DNA from: Mycolicibacterium flavescens
Lineage (GTDB): Bacteria; Actinomycetota; Actinomycetes; Mycobacteriales; Mycobacteriaceae
Length of the DNA: 64,000 bases
Direction of reading: 5' to 3'
Assembly: GCF_001722335.1 (NCBI RefSeq)
Contig: NZ_MIHA01000024.1
Span: 10,577 to 74,576 of the forward strand
The translations under genes and the position numbers were made by a program. Below are positions 34,299 through 43,385 of this stretch, piece after piece (the stretch's first letter is position 1; every line of letters begins with the position of its first letter). The notes beneath the pieces were generated by a model. That model saw nothing but the letters and a program-made list of their open reading frames with translations, was not told the origin of the DNA and searched no databases.

Positions 34299-35831
34299 GT
34301 GTCCGACGTCAGCACCCCCCAGCGTCAGGTCTCGGGGCTGGCCGCCGCGATGACGATCGTCGCGATGGGGCTCGGCTATGCCATCGCGATCGGCGACCCC
34401 ACCTCGCTGTCGGCCAACCTGCAACTCGTTTCCTCGGGCCTGCACATCACCGGCGGGACCGCGACGTTCGTCGACAGCCTGGCCACCCTCACCATGGCCG
34501 CCGCCGTCCTCAGCGCCGGCGCGCTCGGCGACCTGTACGGCATGCGGCGCATGTACATGGCCGGCCTGTGCGGCGCGTTCGTATTCAGCGCGCTCGCCGC
34601 CGCCGCACCCGTGGCCGCGGTGCTGCTGATCGCCCGCGCCGGTGTCGGTGTGACGCTGGCGTTTTTGATCGGCCTGTCGCTGGCCATCACCAACGCGGTG
34701 TTCCCGCCCGGCCGCCGGGCCGCCGCGATCGCCGCCTACTTCGGTGTCGGCTACGCCGTGGCCACCCCGCTGCCCGCGATCAGCGGCGCGCTGGGCCACG
34801 CGATCGGTTGGCGTGCCTGCTTTTTCGTCGTCCCCGTGATCGCGGCGATCGGCCTGCTCGTGACGTGGCGGTTCGTGCCCGACACCGTGCGCGCCACGCG
34901 CCGCCTCGACGTTCTCGGCATGGCGCTGTTCGCCATCGCCCTGCTCGGGCTGATCTTCGGCATGTCGCGGATCGAGACCGGGTTCAACGCGCTCGGCGTC
35001 GCCGCGATCGGTGTCGCCGTCGTCGCCGGGGCCCTGTTCGTCCTGCAGGAGTTGAACACTCGCGATCCCGCGCTGGACATGCGGGTGTTCCGGTCGGGCC
35101 GGTTCAACGCCGCGGTCACCGCGGGGGTGATGTTCAACATCGTGCTCGGCGGGTCGATGGTGCTGCTGTCCTTCTACCTCGTCACGATTCGCCGCGAAAG
35201 TCACGAACTGTTCGGGCTGTTGCTGATCCCCGCCACCGCGCTCGCCGCCGTCGCCGCCACCAGCGCCGGGCCCGCGGCCAACCGGTTCGGCCCGCGCACC
35301 GTCATGGTCTCGGGCCTGCTCACCATGCTCGGCGGCCTGCTGCTGATGCGGCTTTTCGACCTCGACACCACCCGCACCACCGTGTTCGTCACCACGGCGC
35401 TGATCGTCGTCGGCGGCGCGCTGGTCACCACGCCGCAGGCGCAGATCATGATGAGCAGCGCCCCAACGGATCTGGGTGGTGCGGTGTCGGCGGTCAAGAG
35501 CGCGGTCAACGAGGGCGGCTACTCGCTGGGGCCCGCCCTGTTCGCGCTCGTCGGCATCAACCTGTTCCTCACCGACAGCGTGCGTGCCCTGTCCGGCTCC
35601 GGGCTGACCCGCGCCGAGACCCGCGAGGCGCTGCAGATGGCGCACGGCGGCCGCGGCGCCCAGGTGGTCAACCCCGAGCAGGCCCGCCTGGTGGTCGACG
35701 CGGCCCCGCACATCGCCGTCGACGCCATCCACACGCTGAGCCTGGTGATGGCGGCTGGGCCCGTCGTCGCGATCATCCTGGCGCTGTGGCTGATCAAACC
35801 CGGCAACGCCACCAAGCGCCGACAGCTTTGA
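34299..35831 (+). CDS. MFS drug/proton antiporter, 14-helix type
   Basis: A 510-residue major facilitator. Many hydrophobic helices run the length. GDLYGMRRMYMAG matches the loop 2-3 motif (GxLaDrxGrrxxl), ARAGVGVTLAFLIGLSLA the helix-4 motif, and the later helices include a large loop with LDMRVFRSGRFNAAV, typical of DHA2 (QacA/EmrB) exporters. The GTG start lies one base after the upstream stop. The substrate is unknown. Downstream is a palindrome that could be a TetR-type site, but no regulator gene is adjacent. Confidence 0.87.
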   Translation: MSDVSTPQRQVSGLAAAMTIVAMGLGYAIAIGDPTSLSANLQLVSSGLHITGGTATFVDSLATLTMAAAVLSAGALGDLYGMRRMYMAGLCGAFVFSALAAAAPVAAVLLIARAGVGVTLAFLIGLSLAITNAVFPPGRRAAAIAAYFGVGYAVATPLPAISGALGHAIGWRACFFVVPVIAAIGLLVTWRFVPDTVRATRRLDVLGMALFAIALLGLIFGMSRIETGFNALGVAAIGVAVVAGALFVLQELNTRDPALDMRVFRSGRFNAAVTAGVMFNIVLGGSMVLLSFYLVTIRRESHELFGLLLIPATALAAVAATSAGPAANRFGPRTVMVSGLLTMLGGLLLMRLFDLDTTRTTVFVTTALIVVGGALVTTPQAQIMMSSAPTDLGGAVSAVKSAVNEGGYSLGPALFALVGINLFLTDSVRALSGSGLTRAETREALQMAHGGRGAQVVNPEQARLVVDAAPHIAVDAIHTLSLVMAAGPVVAIILALWLIKPGNATKRRQL

Positions 35832-35851
35832 CAGCCAGCGAATTTCAGCGT

Positions 35852-35872
35852 CTACTGGAGACCTTCCAGTAG
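35852..35872. promoter_or_regulatory. Perfect 8-base inverted repeat, operator-like
   Basis: CTACTGGA (35852-35859), spacer GACCT, TCCAGTAG (35865-35872). It lies 20 bases after the MFS stop and 13 bases before the next ATG. The size and spacing suit a TetR-type dimer site better than a terminator, since no T-run follows and the next gene starts at once. Confidence 0.45.
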
Positions 35873-35885
35873 ATAGAAGACGCCC

Positions 35886-36122
35886 ATGCTCCCCAAGACC
35901 GGCTCTGCCCTCCGTAGTTTCGTCGAGTCCGTGGCGGCGGCCTCGTTCGGCCTCGCGCAACGCCTGACCGGCACGCAGCCCCGCGCCAGTCGCGCGGCCG
36001 ACGCGCGCCTCGCCGACAGCAACCGCAACCATCAGCAGGCTTTCGTCGACCTCGGACGTGACACCAAACTCGAACACCAGGACCGCGCCGACACCGCCTC
36101 AGAGCGGGGCACCGCCGAGTGA
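35886..36122 (+). CDS. Small charged protein of unknown function
   Basis: A 78-residue hydrophilic protein, basic in the first half and acidic in the second, with no family recognised. The evidence that it is real is its context: its TGA overlaps the GTG start of the next gene (GTGA), a normal coupling arrangement, and it lies just after an operator-like palindrome. Only a weak AGAAG ribosome site is seen. Confidence 0.5.
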   Translation: MLPKTGSALRSFVESVAAASFGLAQRLTGTQPRASRAADARLADSNRNHQQAFVDLGRDTKLEHQDRADTASERGTAE

Positions 36123-37282
36123 CGGCAAGTGCTGGCTCTCAGGCGCTTTCACTTGGCGTGCTGGCCCGGTCGCGTAAACCGAACGAACGCCGGCTGCCCA
36201 TCCACCCTGCCCACTTCGACCGGATCGACGAGCACCTGCGTCGCCGAATCTTCCTCGAGCACGGCTACGGCGCGGACTTCGGGGCGACCGACGACACGCT
36301 GGCCGGAATGGTCGGCGGGATTCGGACCCGCCAGCAGTTGATCAGCGACTGTGATGTAATCCTGCTGCCGAAGGTCGAAGCCGCGGATCTGGCCGAGCTC
36401 AGAGTGAATCAAATCGTCTGGGGCTGGCCGCACTGTGTGCAGAACTACGACCTGACGCAGATCGCCATCGACCGGCAGCTGACCTTGATCGCCTTCGAGG
36501 CGATGAACCACTGGCAGCCCGACGGCGGCTTCGCACTGCATGTCTTCCACAAGAACAACGAGCTCGCCGGATATTGCTCGGTGCTGCACGCCATGCAGTT
36601 GACCGGGATCACCGGAAACTACGGCCCGCGACTGCGCGCCGCTGTCATCGGGTTCGGCGCGACGGCCCGCGGCGCGGTCACCGTGTTGAACGGACACGGA
36701 GTCGACGATGTACGGGTGCTGACCAACCGCGACGTGGCCGCGGTAGCGGCCCCGATCCACTCAACCCAGATCATCCAGATGGGCCACGACGACGACGCGC
36801 CTCCCGACCGCACCTGGGCCGACACTCCCGACGAGGGTGTCATCCCGGTGGCGCAAGTGCTCGCCGACAACGACATCGTCGTCAACTGTGTACTTCAGGA
36901 TCCCGTGAACCCGTTGATCTTCGCCACCGAGTACGACCTTGCCGCGTTCGCCCCCGGCAGCCTGATCGTGGACGTCTCGTGCGACGCCGGTATGGGGTTC
37001 AGCTGGGCCGCGCCCACCTCGTTCGCCGATCCACTTCGGTTGCTGCACAACAACATCGCGTACTACGCGGTTGATCACACGCCGTCATATCTGTGGAACT
37101 CCGCGACGTGGGAAGTCAGTGAGGCGCTGCTACCGCACCTCGACACGGTGCTGGCCGGCCCGGACGCCTGGGCGGCGAGCGCCACCATCGATCGGGCCGT
37201 GGAGATCCGCGAAGGGGTCGTGCAGAACGCCGACATCCTGTCGTTTCAGCACCGCGCGGCCGAGTATCCGCACGAGTCCTGA
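36119..37282 (+). CDS. N5-(carboxyethyl)ornithine synthase / alanine dehydrogenase-like protein
   Basis: A 387-residue NAD(P)-dependent enzyme of the alanine dehydrogenase/PNT family. The N-terminal part has the family start (SLGVLARSRKPNERRLPIHPAHF, with the conserved Arg and Lys). The Rossmann region is AAVIGFGATARGAVTVLNGHG, and the C-terminal part contains LIVDVSCDAGMGFSW and NNIAYYAVDHTPSYLWN. The last motif is typical of carboxyethylornithine synthase-type proteins, which reductively condense pyruvate with an amino acid. Saccharopine dehydrogenase-like activity is an alternative. It is coupled to the small gene before it. Confidence 0.8.
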   Translation: MTASAGSQALSLGVLARSRKPNERRLPIHPAHFDRIDEHLRRRIFLEHGYGADFGATDDTLAGMVGGIRTRQQLISDCDVILLPKVEAADLAELRVNQIVWGWPHCVQNYDLTQIAIDRQLTLIAFEAMNHWQPDGGFALHVFHKNNELAGYCSVLHAMQLTGITGNYGPRLRAAVIGFGATARGAVTVLNGHGVDDVRVLTNRDVAAVAAPIHSTQIIQMGHDDDAPPDRTWADTPDEGVIPVAQVLADNDIVVNCVLQDPVNPLIFATEYDLAAFAPGSLIVDVSCDAGMGFSWAAPTSFADPLRLLHNNIAYYAVDHTPSYLWNSATWEVSEALLPHLDTVLAGPDAWAASATIDRAVEIREGVVQNADILSFQHRAAEYPHES

Positions 37283-37292
37283 GGCACCGAGG

Positions 37293-37451
37293 TCAGCGCA
37301 TCGTCTCCGGAATCGAGTTCAGCGCATGAAGTACCTGTACGGCCAACTCGTCCGCGGCATCGCCCTTGAGTTTCGAGTGCGCCTTGATGGCGTCAGCCAC
37401 CAACGTGACACGCCTGGTGTAGGGGCTGACGATCTCGGGGGAAGTGGTCAC
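37293..37451 (-). CDS. DUF6307 small protein
   Basis: A 52-residue open frame from GTG at 37451 (AGGA 8 bases upstream) to TGA at 37293. The translation VTTSPEIVSPYTRRVTLVAD, continuing AIKAHSKLKGDAADELAVQ and ending LNSIPETMR, matches the small actinobacterial proteins labelled DUF6307 as I know them. It is helical, soluble and of unknown function. It is convergent with the carboxyethylornithine synthase-like gene, whose stop is 10 bases away. Confidence 0.72.
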   Translation of the reverse strand: MTTSPEIVSPYTRRVTLVADAIKAHSKLKGDAADELAVQVLHALNSIPETMR

Positions 37452-37557
37452 CGGAAGTCCTATTCATCGAGCATTTTTCACTCGAACACGGGCTGTCCGA
37501 TACTGCCGACCCTACACCCTGCTCCCCCAAACGCTGTGGCCGCCGAACCGGCAGGCG

Positions 37558-37734
37558 CTATTTCCGGAACGCGTCCTTGATCTTCTCGCCGGCGTCCTTG
37601 AGGTTGGACTTGGTCTGATCGCCGCGGCCCTCGTCGCGCACGCGCGCGTCGCCGGTCACGTTGCCGATCGCCTCCTTGGCCTTGCCGCCGAGGTTCTGAA
37701 CCTTGTTCCGTGCCTTGTCTGCTGCGCTCATCAT
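37558..37734 (-). CDS. CsbD-family stress protein
   Basis: A 58-residue hydrophilic protein with the CsbD pattern: KARNKVQNLGGKAKEAIGNVTGD followed by QTKSNLKDAGEKIKDAF. CsbD-type proteins are induced by general stress in many bacteria; their mechanism is unknown. ATG at 37734 (with a second ATG directly after) follows AGAGGA at 5 bases. It is just downstream of the DUF1206 gene on the same strand. Confidence 0.85.
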   Translation of the reverse strand: MMSAADKARNKVQNLGGKAKEAIGNVTGDARVRDEGRGDQTKSNLKDAGEKIKDAFRK

Positions 37735-37781
37735 CGGTTTCCTCTCGTGTTCCGGCCGGATACCCAGACCGTCGGCTTTTC

Positions 37782-38594
37782 TCACATTCGGGCGTAGCGG
37801 GTCAGCGCGAAGCTGTACAACCCGTAGGCCGCGAAACCCATTGCCGCGACGACCAACAGCGTCTTCCCGTACTCGGCGCTGCCGAGCGCCTTGACCGCCG
37901 CGTCGAGCCCCGTCGCCCTGGCCGGCTCGCTGAGGAACGACGCCGCGATCACCGACAGGCCGGCCGCCGCGAGCACCGCGCCCTCGGCGACGTGACCGCT
38001 CACCCCGAGCACGACGATCAACCGTCCGCCCGGCACGGTGAGGTCGTCGAGGAACTTCATCGACGCGCCCTTGTACGCGAAGTAGCCGCCGATCGCCATG
38101 ATCACCAGGCCGATCGCCACCAGCACGGCCTTACCGCCGCCGGACTGCATCAACCGCGCGCTCAGACCGGCCGCCTGCTCGCTCCCGCGCCGGTGCGCAC
38201 CGAGCGCGAACTGGATGGCGGTCAGCGCCAGCGCGCAGTACACCACCGCAAGCCCGAAAGCCTTCAGCCGGTTGATGATCGGTGAATCCCGGACGTGCGC
38301 ATCGGAGCACTCGCCCGGGTGCAGGCCCAGCAGCGTCTCCGCCAGCCGCCACGCCGTCAGGGCGAACAAGCCGAGCGCGACGATCCACAGCGAGATGTTG
38401 CCGCCGCGCTGAGCCGCGATGGTCGCCAGCGCGCCAGTCTGGTCGGCCTCGTCGCCGCCGACGCCGACCGCGATCCGCACGATCAGATACGCGATCAGCA
38501 GGTGCAGAACCCCGTTGACCGGATAACCCAGCCGCGCGACGGCCTGCACCACGCGGCTGCCCGTCGCCTGGTTGACGGCGCCCTTGAAGCTCAC
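37782..38594 (-). CDS. DUF1206 membrane protein
   Basis: About 270 residues with six hydrophobic helices arranged as three similar pairs, as in DUF1206: LGYPVNGVLHLLIAYLIVRIA, SLWIVALGLFALTAWRLAE, AFGLAVVYCALALTAIQFAL, LVAIGLVIMAIGGYFAYKG, VSGHVAEGAVLAAAGLSVIA and TLLVVAAMGFAAYGLYSF. Its function is unknown. The GTG at 38594 is a guess; a GTG at 38636 would add 14 residues, and neither has a well-spaced ribosome site. Confidence 0.82.
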   Translation of the reverse strand: MSFKGAVNQATGSRVVQAVARLGYPVNGVLHLLIAYLIVRIAVGVGGDEADQTGALATIAAQRGGNISLWIVALGLFALTAWRLAETLLGLHPGECSDAHVRDSPIINRLKAFGLAVVYCALALTAIQFALGAHRRGSEQAAGLSARLMQSGGGKAVLVAIGLVIMAIGGYFAYKGASMKFLDDLTVPGGRLIVVLGVSGHVAEGAVLAAAGLSVIAASFLSEPARATGLDAAVKALGSAEYGKTLLVVAAMGFAAYGLYSFALTRYARM

Positions 38595-38695
38595 CTTCCC
38601 CGCTCCGGCATACCCCCGGCTACCCGAGCCGCACACCGCAGAAACGAACGCGTACGCCGATCCGCATCGGGGTAACCGTGCGGCGGAGGTGTTCG

Positions 38696-39115
38696 ATGAA
38701 ACTTCAGTCGGTCAGCCTGTCGGCCGCGGCCCTGGTCGTCGCCGGCTGCGGCCTGACCGGCCCGACACCCAGCGAGGAACCCGCCGGGTCCGGCAGCATC
38801 ACCATCGCCGACCGGTCGCTGTCCACCCGGTCGGTCGAATGCACGCAACACGAGTGGGCGATGACGATCGACGCCGACGCCGATCCCGGCCGCGCCCAGG
38901 TGTACCTCGAACTCGGCGGCGCGGCGCCTGAGGTCCGCACGGTCACCATCGAGAACATCGACGGGCTCGACGCGGTCTCCGGGGGCGACGTCGCAGATGC
39001 GAAGGCCGCCACCGACGGGAACGTCTACACCGTCACCGGCACCGCCGTCGTCTCCGACCGGGGCAACCCCGGGCAGAGCCGCTCGATGCCGTTCGAGATC
39101 ACCGCTCCGTGCTGA
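38696..39115 (+). CDS. LpqH/19 kDa antigen-family lipoprotein
   Basis: A 139-residue surface lipoprotein. The signal MKLQSVSLSAAALVVAGC ends in lipobox VAGC, giving lipid at Cys18. The mature domain begins with GSGSITIADRSLSTRSVECTQ and ends RSMPFEITAPC, with the cysteine pair and strand pattern of the mycobacterial 19 kDa family. Members are immunodominant TLR2 ligands; their physiological role is unclear. GGAGGT lies 5 bases before the ATG. It overlaps the convergent acyltransferase gene by 17 bases. Confidence 0.88.
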   Translation: MKLQSVSLSAAALVVAGCGLTGPTPSEEPAGSGSITIADRSLSTRSVECTQHEWAMTIDADADPGRAQVYLELGGAAPEVRTVTIENIDGLDAVSGGDVADAKAATDGNVYTVTGTAVVSDRGNPGQSRSMPFEITAPC

Positions 39116-40496
39116 TCGCATCGACGAGCTCGGCCAGTTCGGCGCCGAAACCGTCGGCCAGATCCCACAGATCGTTGACCAGTTTGCGGCACGAGATGAT
39201 GCCGACGTTGAGCTTGCCGTCCAACGACATCACCGTGATGTTGAGCCCCGACCCGTGAAAGATCGGCCCGAACGGATACATCGCGTTGATCTTCGCGCCC
39301 ATCACGTACAGCGGGACGTCCGGGCCTGCGACATTGGAGATCACCGCGTTGTGGATCGGGGTGTGCTTGAGCGGGGTGTGCGACAGCAGCTCCAACGCGA
39401 AGCCGATCATCGGCGGCGGCAGCGCCTGCGTCACGTCGGACAGCAGCGTCGGCGCGATCTCGGCGCTGTGACCCTTTGCGCGGGAGCTGGATTCGGCGAT
39501 CGCCCGCAGCCGCTCGACCGAATCGTCGATGTGGGTCTGCAGGTTGCAGAAGAAACCGGACAGCTGGTTGCGGCCCGGCCGGTCGGACTGGTCGTGCACC
39601 GACGACGGCACCACCGCGAGCAGCGGTTTGTCCGGCAGCTCACCGCGCTTGGCGAGGTAGCGCCGCAGCGCGCCCGCGCACAGCGTCATCACCACGTCGT
39701 TGACCTTGACGTCGAAATGGTTCTTGACGGCTTTGACGTCGCCGAGGTCGAGTTGCGCGCTCGCGACGATGCGTTCGGCGGTGATCTCGGTGTTGAACAC
39801 GGTGCTCGGCGCGCTGAACGGGGCGGCCATCGCGGTGCCGCTGCGCGCGCGGGTGATCGTGCTGACGATCGTCGACATCGTGGCGGGCACGGCGCGGGCC
39901 AGCTGCAGCGGCCGGGTCAGCGAGCGCACCAGACCCCCGGCGGCGATCTCGAACGGTCGCGCGCCGCCGGGCCCCTCGACGGGGTCCGGTGGCGGGGCGT
40001 CGGGCTCGAGGTCGCACAGCTTGCTGATCAGGTGGGCCGCCGACACCCCGTCGACCGCGGCGTGGTGCACCTTGAGCATCAGCGCGAGGGGTCCGCCGTC
40101 GTGCGGGTCGGTGCCGTCGACACCCTCGATCACCCACATCTCCCACAGCGGCTTGGCGCGGTCCAGCGGCGACGAGGCGATGCGTCCGCAGAGGTCGGCG
40201 AGTTCGGTGCGACCACCGGGCGCGGGCAGGCAGACGCGGCGCAGGTGATAGGTCAGGTCCAGGTCGGGGTCCTCCACCCAGACCGGGTGGTCGAGGTTGA
40301 GCTGACTGTTGGCGAGTTTTGCCCGCAGCTCGGGCAGCGCAGGCAACCGTGAGGCCAGATGCTCGCGCATCGCCTCGAAGCTGTACCCACCGGGGATCGT
40401 GGTGGTGTCCAGCTCGGAGATCGAGCACACCTGCAAAGGCACGCTTGATGATTCGCTGTAGAGCATGCTGGCGTCGAATGCGCTCAGCCGTTCCAT
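39099..40496 (-). CDS. Wax ester synthase/diacylglycerol acyltransferase (WS/DGAT)
   Basis: A 465-residue acyltransferase that makes triacylglycerol or wax ester from acyl-CoA. The catalytic motif is HHAAVDG (LMLKVHHAAVDGVSAAHL). The family start is MERLSAFDASMLYSES, and the later blocks include NVAGPDVPLYVMGAKI and GSGLNITVMSLDGKLNVGI. The length matches the mycobacterial Tgs family. It is a single-gene unit on the minus strand. The particular paralogue (Tgs1-4) cannot be told from this sequence alone. Confidence 0.93.
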   Translation of the reverse strand: MERLSAFDASMLYSESSSVPLQVCSISELDTTTIPGGYSFEAMREHLASRLPALPELRAKLANSQLNLDHPVWVEDPDLDLTYHLRRVCLPAPGGRTELADLCGRIASSPLDRAKPLWEMWVIEGVDGTDPHDGGPLALMLKVHHAAVDGVSAAHLISKLCDLEPDAPPPDPVEGPGGARPFEIAAGGLVRSLTRPLQLARAVPATMSTIVSTITRARSGTAMAAPFSAPSTVFNTEITAERIVASAQLDLGDVKAVKNHFDVKVNDVVMTLCAGALRRYLAKRGELPDKPLLAVVPSSVHDQSDRPGRNQLSGFFCNLQTHIDDSVERLRAIAESSSRAKGHSAEIAPTLLSDVTQALPPPMIGFALELLSHTPLKHTPIHNAVISNVAGPDVPLYVMGAKINAMYPFGPIFHGSGLNITVMSLDGKLNVGIISCRKLVNDLWDLADGFGAELAELVDAISTER

Positions 40497-40541
40497 TCGG
40501 GCGGCGTACCCGATTTAACAGCGGCGTTAAACCTCGGCGGC

Positions 40542-41003
40542 TCAGGCCGGGTCGGCGGCTTGCGGCGCGTGGCGCGCCACGGTTTCGTCCATCGCCGCGC
40601 GCAGTGCCGGGATCTCGTCCATCAGCCGCGCGAGGTCGTCGCGGTCGATGTGCAGGACCTCGGCGCGTCCGGTCGTCGTCACGGTGGCGTTGCGCAGCGA
40701 TCCGCGGCGCAGCACCGACTCGCCGATCACCTCGCCGGGGCCCACCACCGCGATGCGGTCGTGGCCGACGTACACGCCGACCTCACCGCTGAGCAGGATG
40801 TAGCAGGCGTCCGACGGGGTCTGCTCGCGGATCAACGGCCACGGGCCCGAAGTCGACGTGCGGTGCGCGGCCTGCACGAGGCGTTTGAGGTCGGTGTCGG
40901 AGAACTTCGCGAACGCGTCGAATTCGCGCAGCCGCCTGGCGTCCTGCTCGATCTCCTGCGCACGGGCCTCTTCACTGGCGCGCTGGTATTTGCGGTTGTC
41001 CAT
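40542..41003 (-). CDS. Cyclic-nucleotide-binding-domain protein
   Basis: A 153-residue protein: a short charged N-terminal helix, then a cyclic-nucleotide-binding beta-roll (about 28-140) with ILLSGEVGVYVGHDRIAVVGPGEVIGESVLRRGSLRNATV. This corresponds to the phosphate-binding cassette, in which the usual PxGE...RxA pattern is PGEVIGE...RNATV, so the cAMP-contacting Arg is conserved in place. There is no DNA-binding or catalytic domain. It probably acts as a cAMP sensor or decoy through a partner. It lies between a kinase and an acyltransferase, without obvious coupling. Confidence 0.87.
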   Translation of the reverse strand: MDNRKYQRASEEARAQEIEQDARRLREFDAFAKFSDTDLKRLVQAAHRTSTSGPWPLIREQTPSDACYILLSGEVGVYVGHDRIAVVGPGEVIGESVLRRGSLRNATVTTTGRAEVLHIDRDDLARLMDEIPALRAAMDETVARHAPQAADPA

Positions 41004-41118
41004 GGTCAGTCCCCGATCCGAGACGGTGATCTTGGTCGAAACGGTAGTCGACGCGGCGCGGGTCGGGTGCGGAAACGACCGGTCAACGACGGGTAGCGCA
41101 CCGAAATCGCCCTTCGGC

Positions 41119-42645
41119 TCAGCGGTCGGCGGTGCCGTACTCCAGCGCCGGTTCGGCCGAGTCCACCGAGCCGCCGCTGGAGATCGTCAGCATGCCGGGC
41201 TGCACGTCGTAGCGGGCGCCGTCGGCGGGGTTGACCGCGACGAACCCGTTGCCCGACGGGCGGGCGTTCGACAGCTGCAGGTTGGCGCCGTCGCGCAGGC
41301 GTTCCCCGCGGTACTCGTAGCTGTCCGGCCCGGTCTGGCAGATCACCGCCAGCGAGTTCGCGGTGCGGATCGCCGCCGCGGGGGTGCTGCCCTGCACGCA
41401 GCGGGCGGTGTGCCCGACGAAACCCTGCGCGTCGGTGCCGGACACCCCGGCGATCGGGCCACCGGCCGGGGTGGTCGTCGTGGTGGTGGTCGAGGTGCTG
41501 GTTTCTGCTGAGGGCCCCGTCGGCTGCGTCGGCTCGGCGGGCAGCGCCAGCGGCGGCTGCCGCGTCGTGGTGTCGTTGCCGCTGAGCGCGAGCACCAGCG
41601 CCAGCACGATCGCCGCGGTGAACAGCACGATCGTCGCCGCGATCAGCCCGACCTGGCCTTTCCCGAGACCCGGCTTCTTCTTCGGCGGCGTCGGCATCGG
41701 CGCGTACATCTGCTGGTAGCCGGTGCGCGCCGGGTTCGGGTCCACGGCGGAAAACTGCCGGGTGGACGGCGCCGGGGCGGGCGGCGGTGGCGGCGGGGCG
41801 GGCGCGGGCTCGGTGGCCGCCGCGGCCGCGGCCCTGGCCAGCTCACCGGCGGTGGCGAACCGGTCGGTCGGCTTCTTGGCCATCCCGCGGGCGATGACGT
41901 CGTCGTAGGCGCGGCTGATCCCGCGGCGCATGATGCTGGGTCGCGGCGCCGCGGAGAACATGTGCGCGCCCATGATCTCGCGCAGGTCGCCGGCCTCGTA
42001 GGGGGCGCGGCCGGTCAGGCATTCGTAGAGCAGGCAGGTCAGCGAGTAGATGTCGGAGGCCGGTCCGCCGCGTTCCCCGCTGATCCGTTCGGGCGCCATG
42101 TAAGCACACGACCCGATCACCAGGCCGGTCTTGGTCACCGAGGCCTCGCCGCCGCCGTGCGCGATGCCGAAGTCGACGAGGTAGGCGAAGTCGTCGGCGG
42201 TGAGCAGCACGTTCTCGGGTTTGATGTCGCGGTGCACCAGCCCGTTGGCGTGCGCGTCGTCCAGCGCCGCGGCGACCTGGGCGATGATCGACACCGCACG
42301 CGCCGGGGGCAGCGGGCCGTCGGTGCGCAGCAGGTCCTTGAGGCTGACCCCGTCGACCAGGCGCATGTCGATGTAGAGCACGCCGTCGATGTCGCCGAAG
42401 TCGTGCACCGGGATGACGTGGGGTTCCTGCAGCCGGGCGGCGACGCGCGACTCGCGGCGGAACCGTTCCTGGAAGCTGGGGTCGGCGGCGACGTCGGGGC
42501 GCAGCAGTTTGATCGCCACGGTTCGTTCCTTGGCGGTGTCGTACGCGCGGTACACCTCGCCCATGCCCCCGACGCCGATCAGAGACTTCAGCTCATACGG
42601 CCCGAATCGCGTACCCAGCCGGGAACCGCCGTTCGGGGAGCTCAC
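41119..42645 (-). CDS. Membrane Ser/Thr protein kinase, second paralogue
   Basis: A 508-residue PknB-type kinase. The glycine loop is GVGGMGEVYRAY, Lys46 lies in VAIK, the catalytic loop is HRDIKPEN (Asp140), DFG lies at 158-160 and APE is MAPERI. A Pro/Ala-rich linker (about 280-295) and KKK lead to a transmembrane helix at about 331-354, followed by a Thr-rich stretch and an outer domain with only two cysteines. That outer domain is different from the one in the kinase at 29399. The GTG at 42645 follows AGGAG; a longer frame upstream was not used. The 42646-42785 gap holds nothing recognised. Confidence 0.93.
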   Translation of the reverse strand: MSSPNGGSRLGTRFGPYELKSLIGVGGMGEVYRAYDTAKERTVAIKLLRPDVAADPSFQERFRRESRVAARLQEPHVIPVHDFGDIDGVLYIDMRLVDGVSLKDLLRTDGPLPPARAVSIIAQVAAALDDAHANGLVHRDIKPENVLLTADDFAYLVDFGIAHGGGEASVTKTGLVIGSCAYMAPERISGERGGPASDIYSLTCLLYECLTGRAPYEAGDLREIMGAHMFSAAPRPSIMRRGISRAYDDVIARGMAKKPTDRFATAGELARAAAAAATEPAPAPPPPPPAPAPSTRQFSAVDPNPARTGYQQMYAPMPTPPKKKPGLGKGQVGLIAATIVLFTAAIVLALVLALSGNDTTTRQPPLALPAEPTQPTGPSAETSTSTTTTTTTPAGGPIAGVSGTDAQGFVGHTARCVQGSTPAAAIRTANSLAVICQTGPDSYEYRGERLRDGANLQLSNARPSGNGFVAVNPADGARYDVQPGMLTISSGGSVDSAEPALEYGTADR

Positions 42646-42785
42646 ATGCGCTCCTTTCTGTTCTCGACGCGGGCGTAGCTGATGGTGTTCCCGCAACGCG
42701 CGCTCGCATAACCCGCTCCCCGCGGCGGGGGCCGCCGCGAAAACCGAAATCGCAGCAGCACAGGCGAATTGCTCAGTGGCCGAGC

Positions 42786-43328
42786 TTACCGATCTTTGGC
42801 GACGCGTGCCGCGAACGTGACGGTCACCGCGTCGGCGACCCGCATCGCCCCCATCAGCATCGAGTACGGCTTGAGTTTGTGGTCGCGGTGGCTGACCTCG
42901 GATCGGGCCGCCAGTGCCCACGCGTCGCCGAGGTCGTCGACGCGCAGGTCGACGGTGTGCGGGCGGGAGGTGCCCGCGATGGTCAGCGTCCCGTCGAGGC
43001 GGTAGCCGCCGTCGGCGTTCGTGATGGTGTCGGCCTGATAGACGATTTGCGGAAACCGTTTCGCACCCAGCACTTTCAGTGCGTTCGTGCGGGCCAGCGC
43101 CTTCTCCGGCGGTGTCATCGGCGTCACACCGCCCTCGCCGGAGACCACCTCGACACCGTCGAGGTCGACGGTCAGGGCCAGCGCTGCCGGTGCGTCACCG
43201 GCCCAGTCGACGCGGGCGTGCCAGCGGTTCGCCGCGAGAGTCAGCCGGTGGCCCATCTTGGCCGCGCGGCCCTCGACTCCGGTTTCGAGTTGCAGGCGAC
43301 CGTCGTGCTCGTCCAGGTTCCAGGCCAT
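42786..43328 (-). CDS. YceI-like protein
   Basis: A 180-residue protein with the YceI lipocalin-like strand pattern: WNLDEHDGRLQLETGVEGRAAKMGHRLTL at the start, VYQADTITNADGGYRLDGTLTIAGTSRP in the middle and HRDHKLKPYSMLMGAMRVADAVTV at the end. YceI proteins bind isoprenoid or similar lipids. Here no signal peptide is seen, so it should be cytoplasmic. It starts at ATG 43328 or 43337. It is divergent from the aldehyde oxidoreductase operon with a gap of about 57 bases. Confidence 0.82.
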   Translation of the reverse strand: MAWNLDEHDGRLQLETGVEGRAAKMGHRLTLAANRWHARVDWAGDAPAALALTVDLDGVEVVSGEGGVTPMTPPEKALARTNALKVLGAKRFPQIVYQADTITNADGGYRLDGTLTIAGTSRPHTVDLRVDDLGDAWALAARSEVSHRDHKLKPYSMLMGAMRVADAVTVTFAARVAKDR

Positions 43329-43385
43329 GGCTCCCATTGTCGTCGGGGCCCGTTTCGCCCCGCCCAGCGCGGGTACGCGCACACG

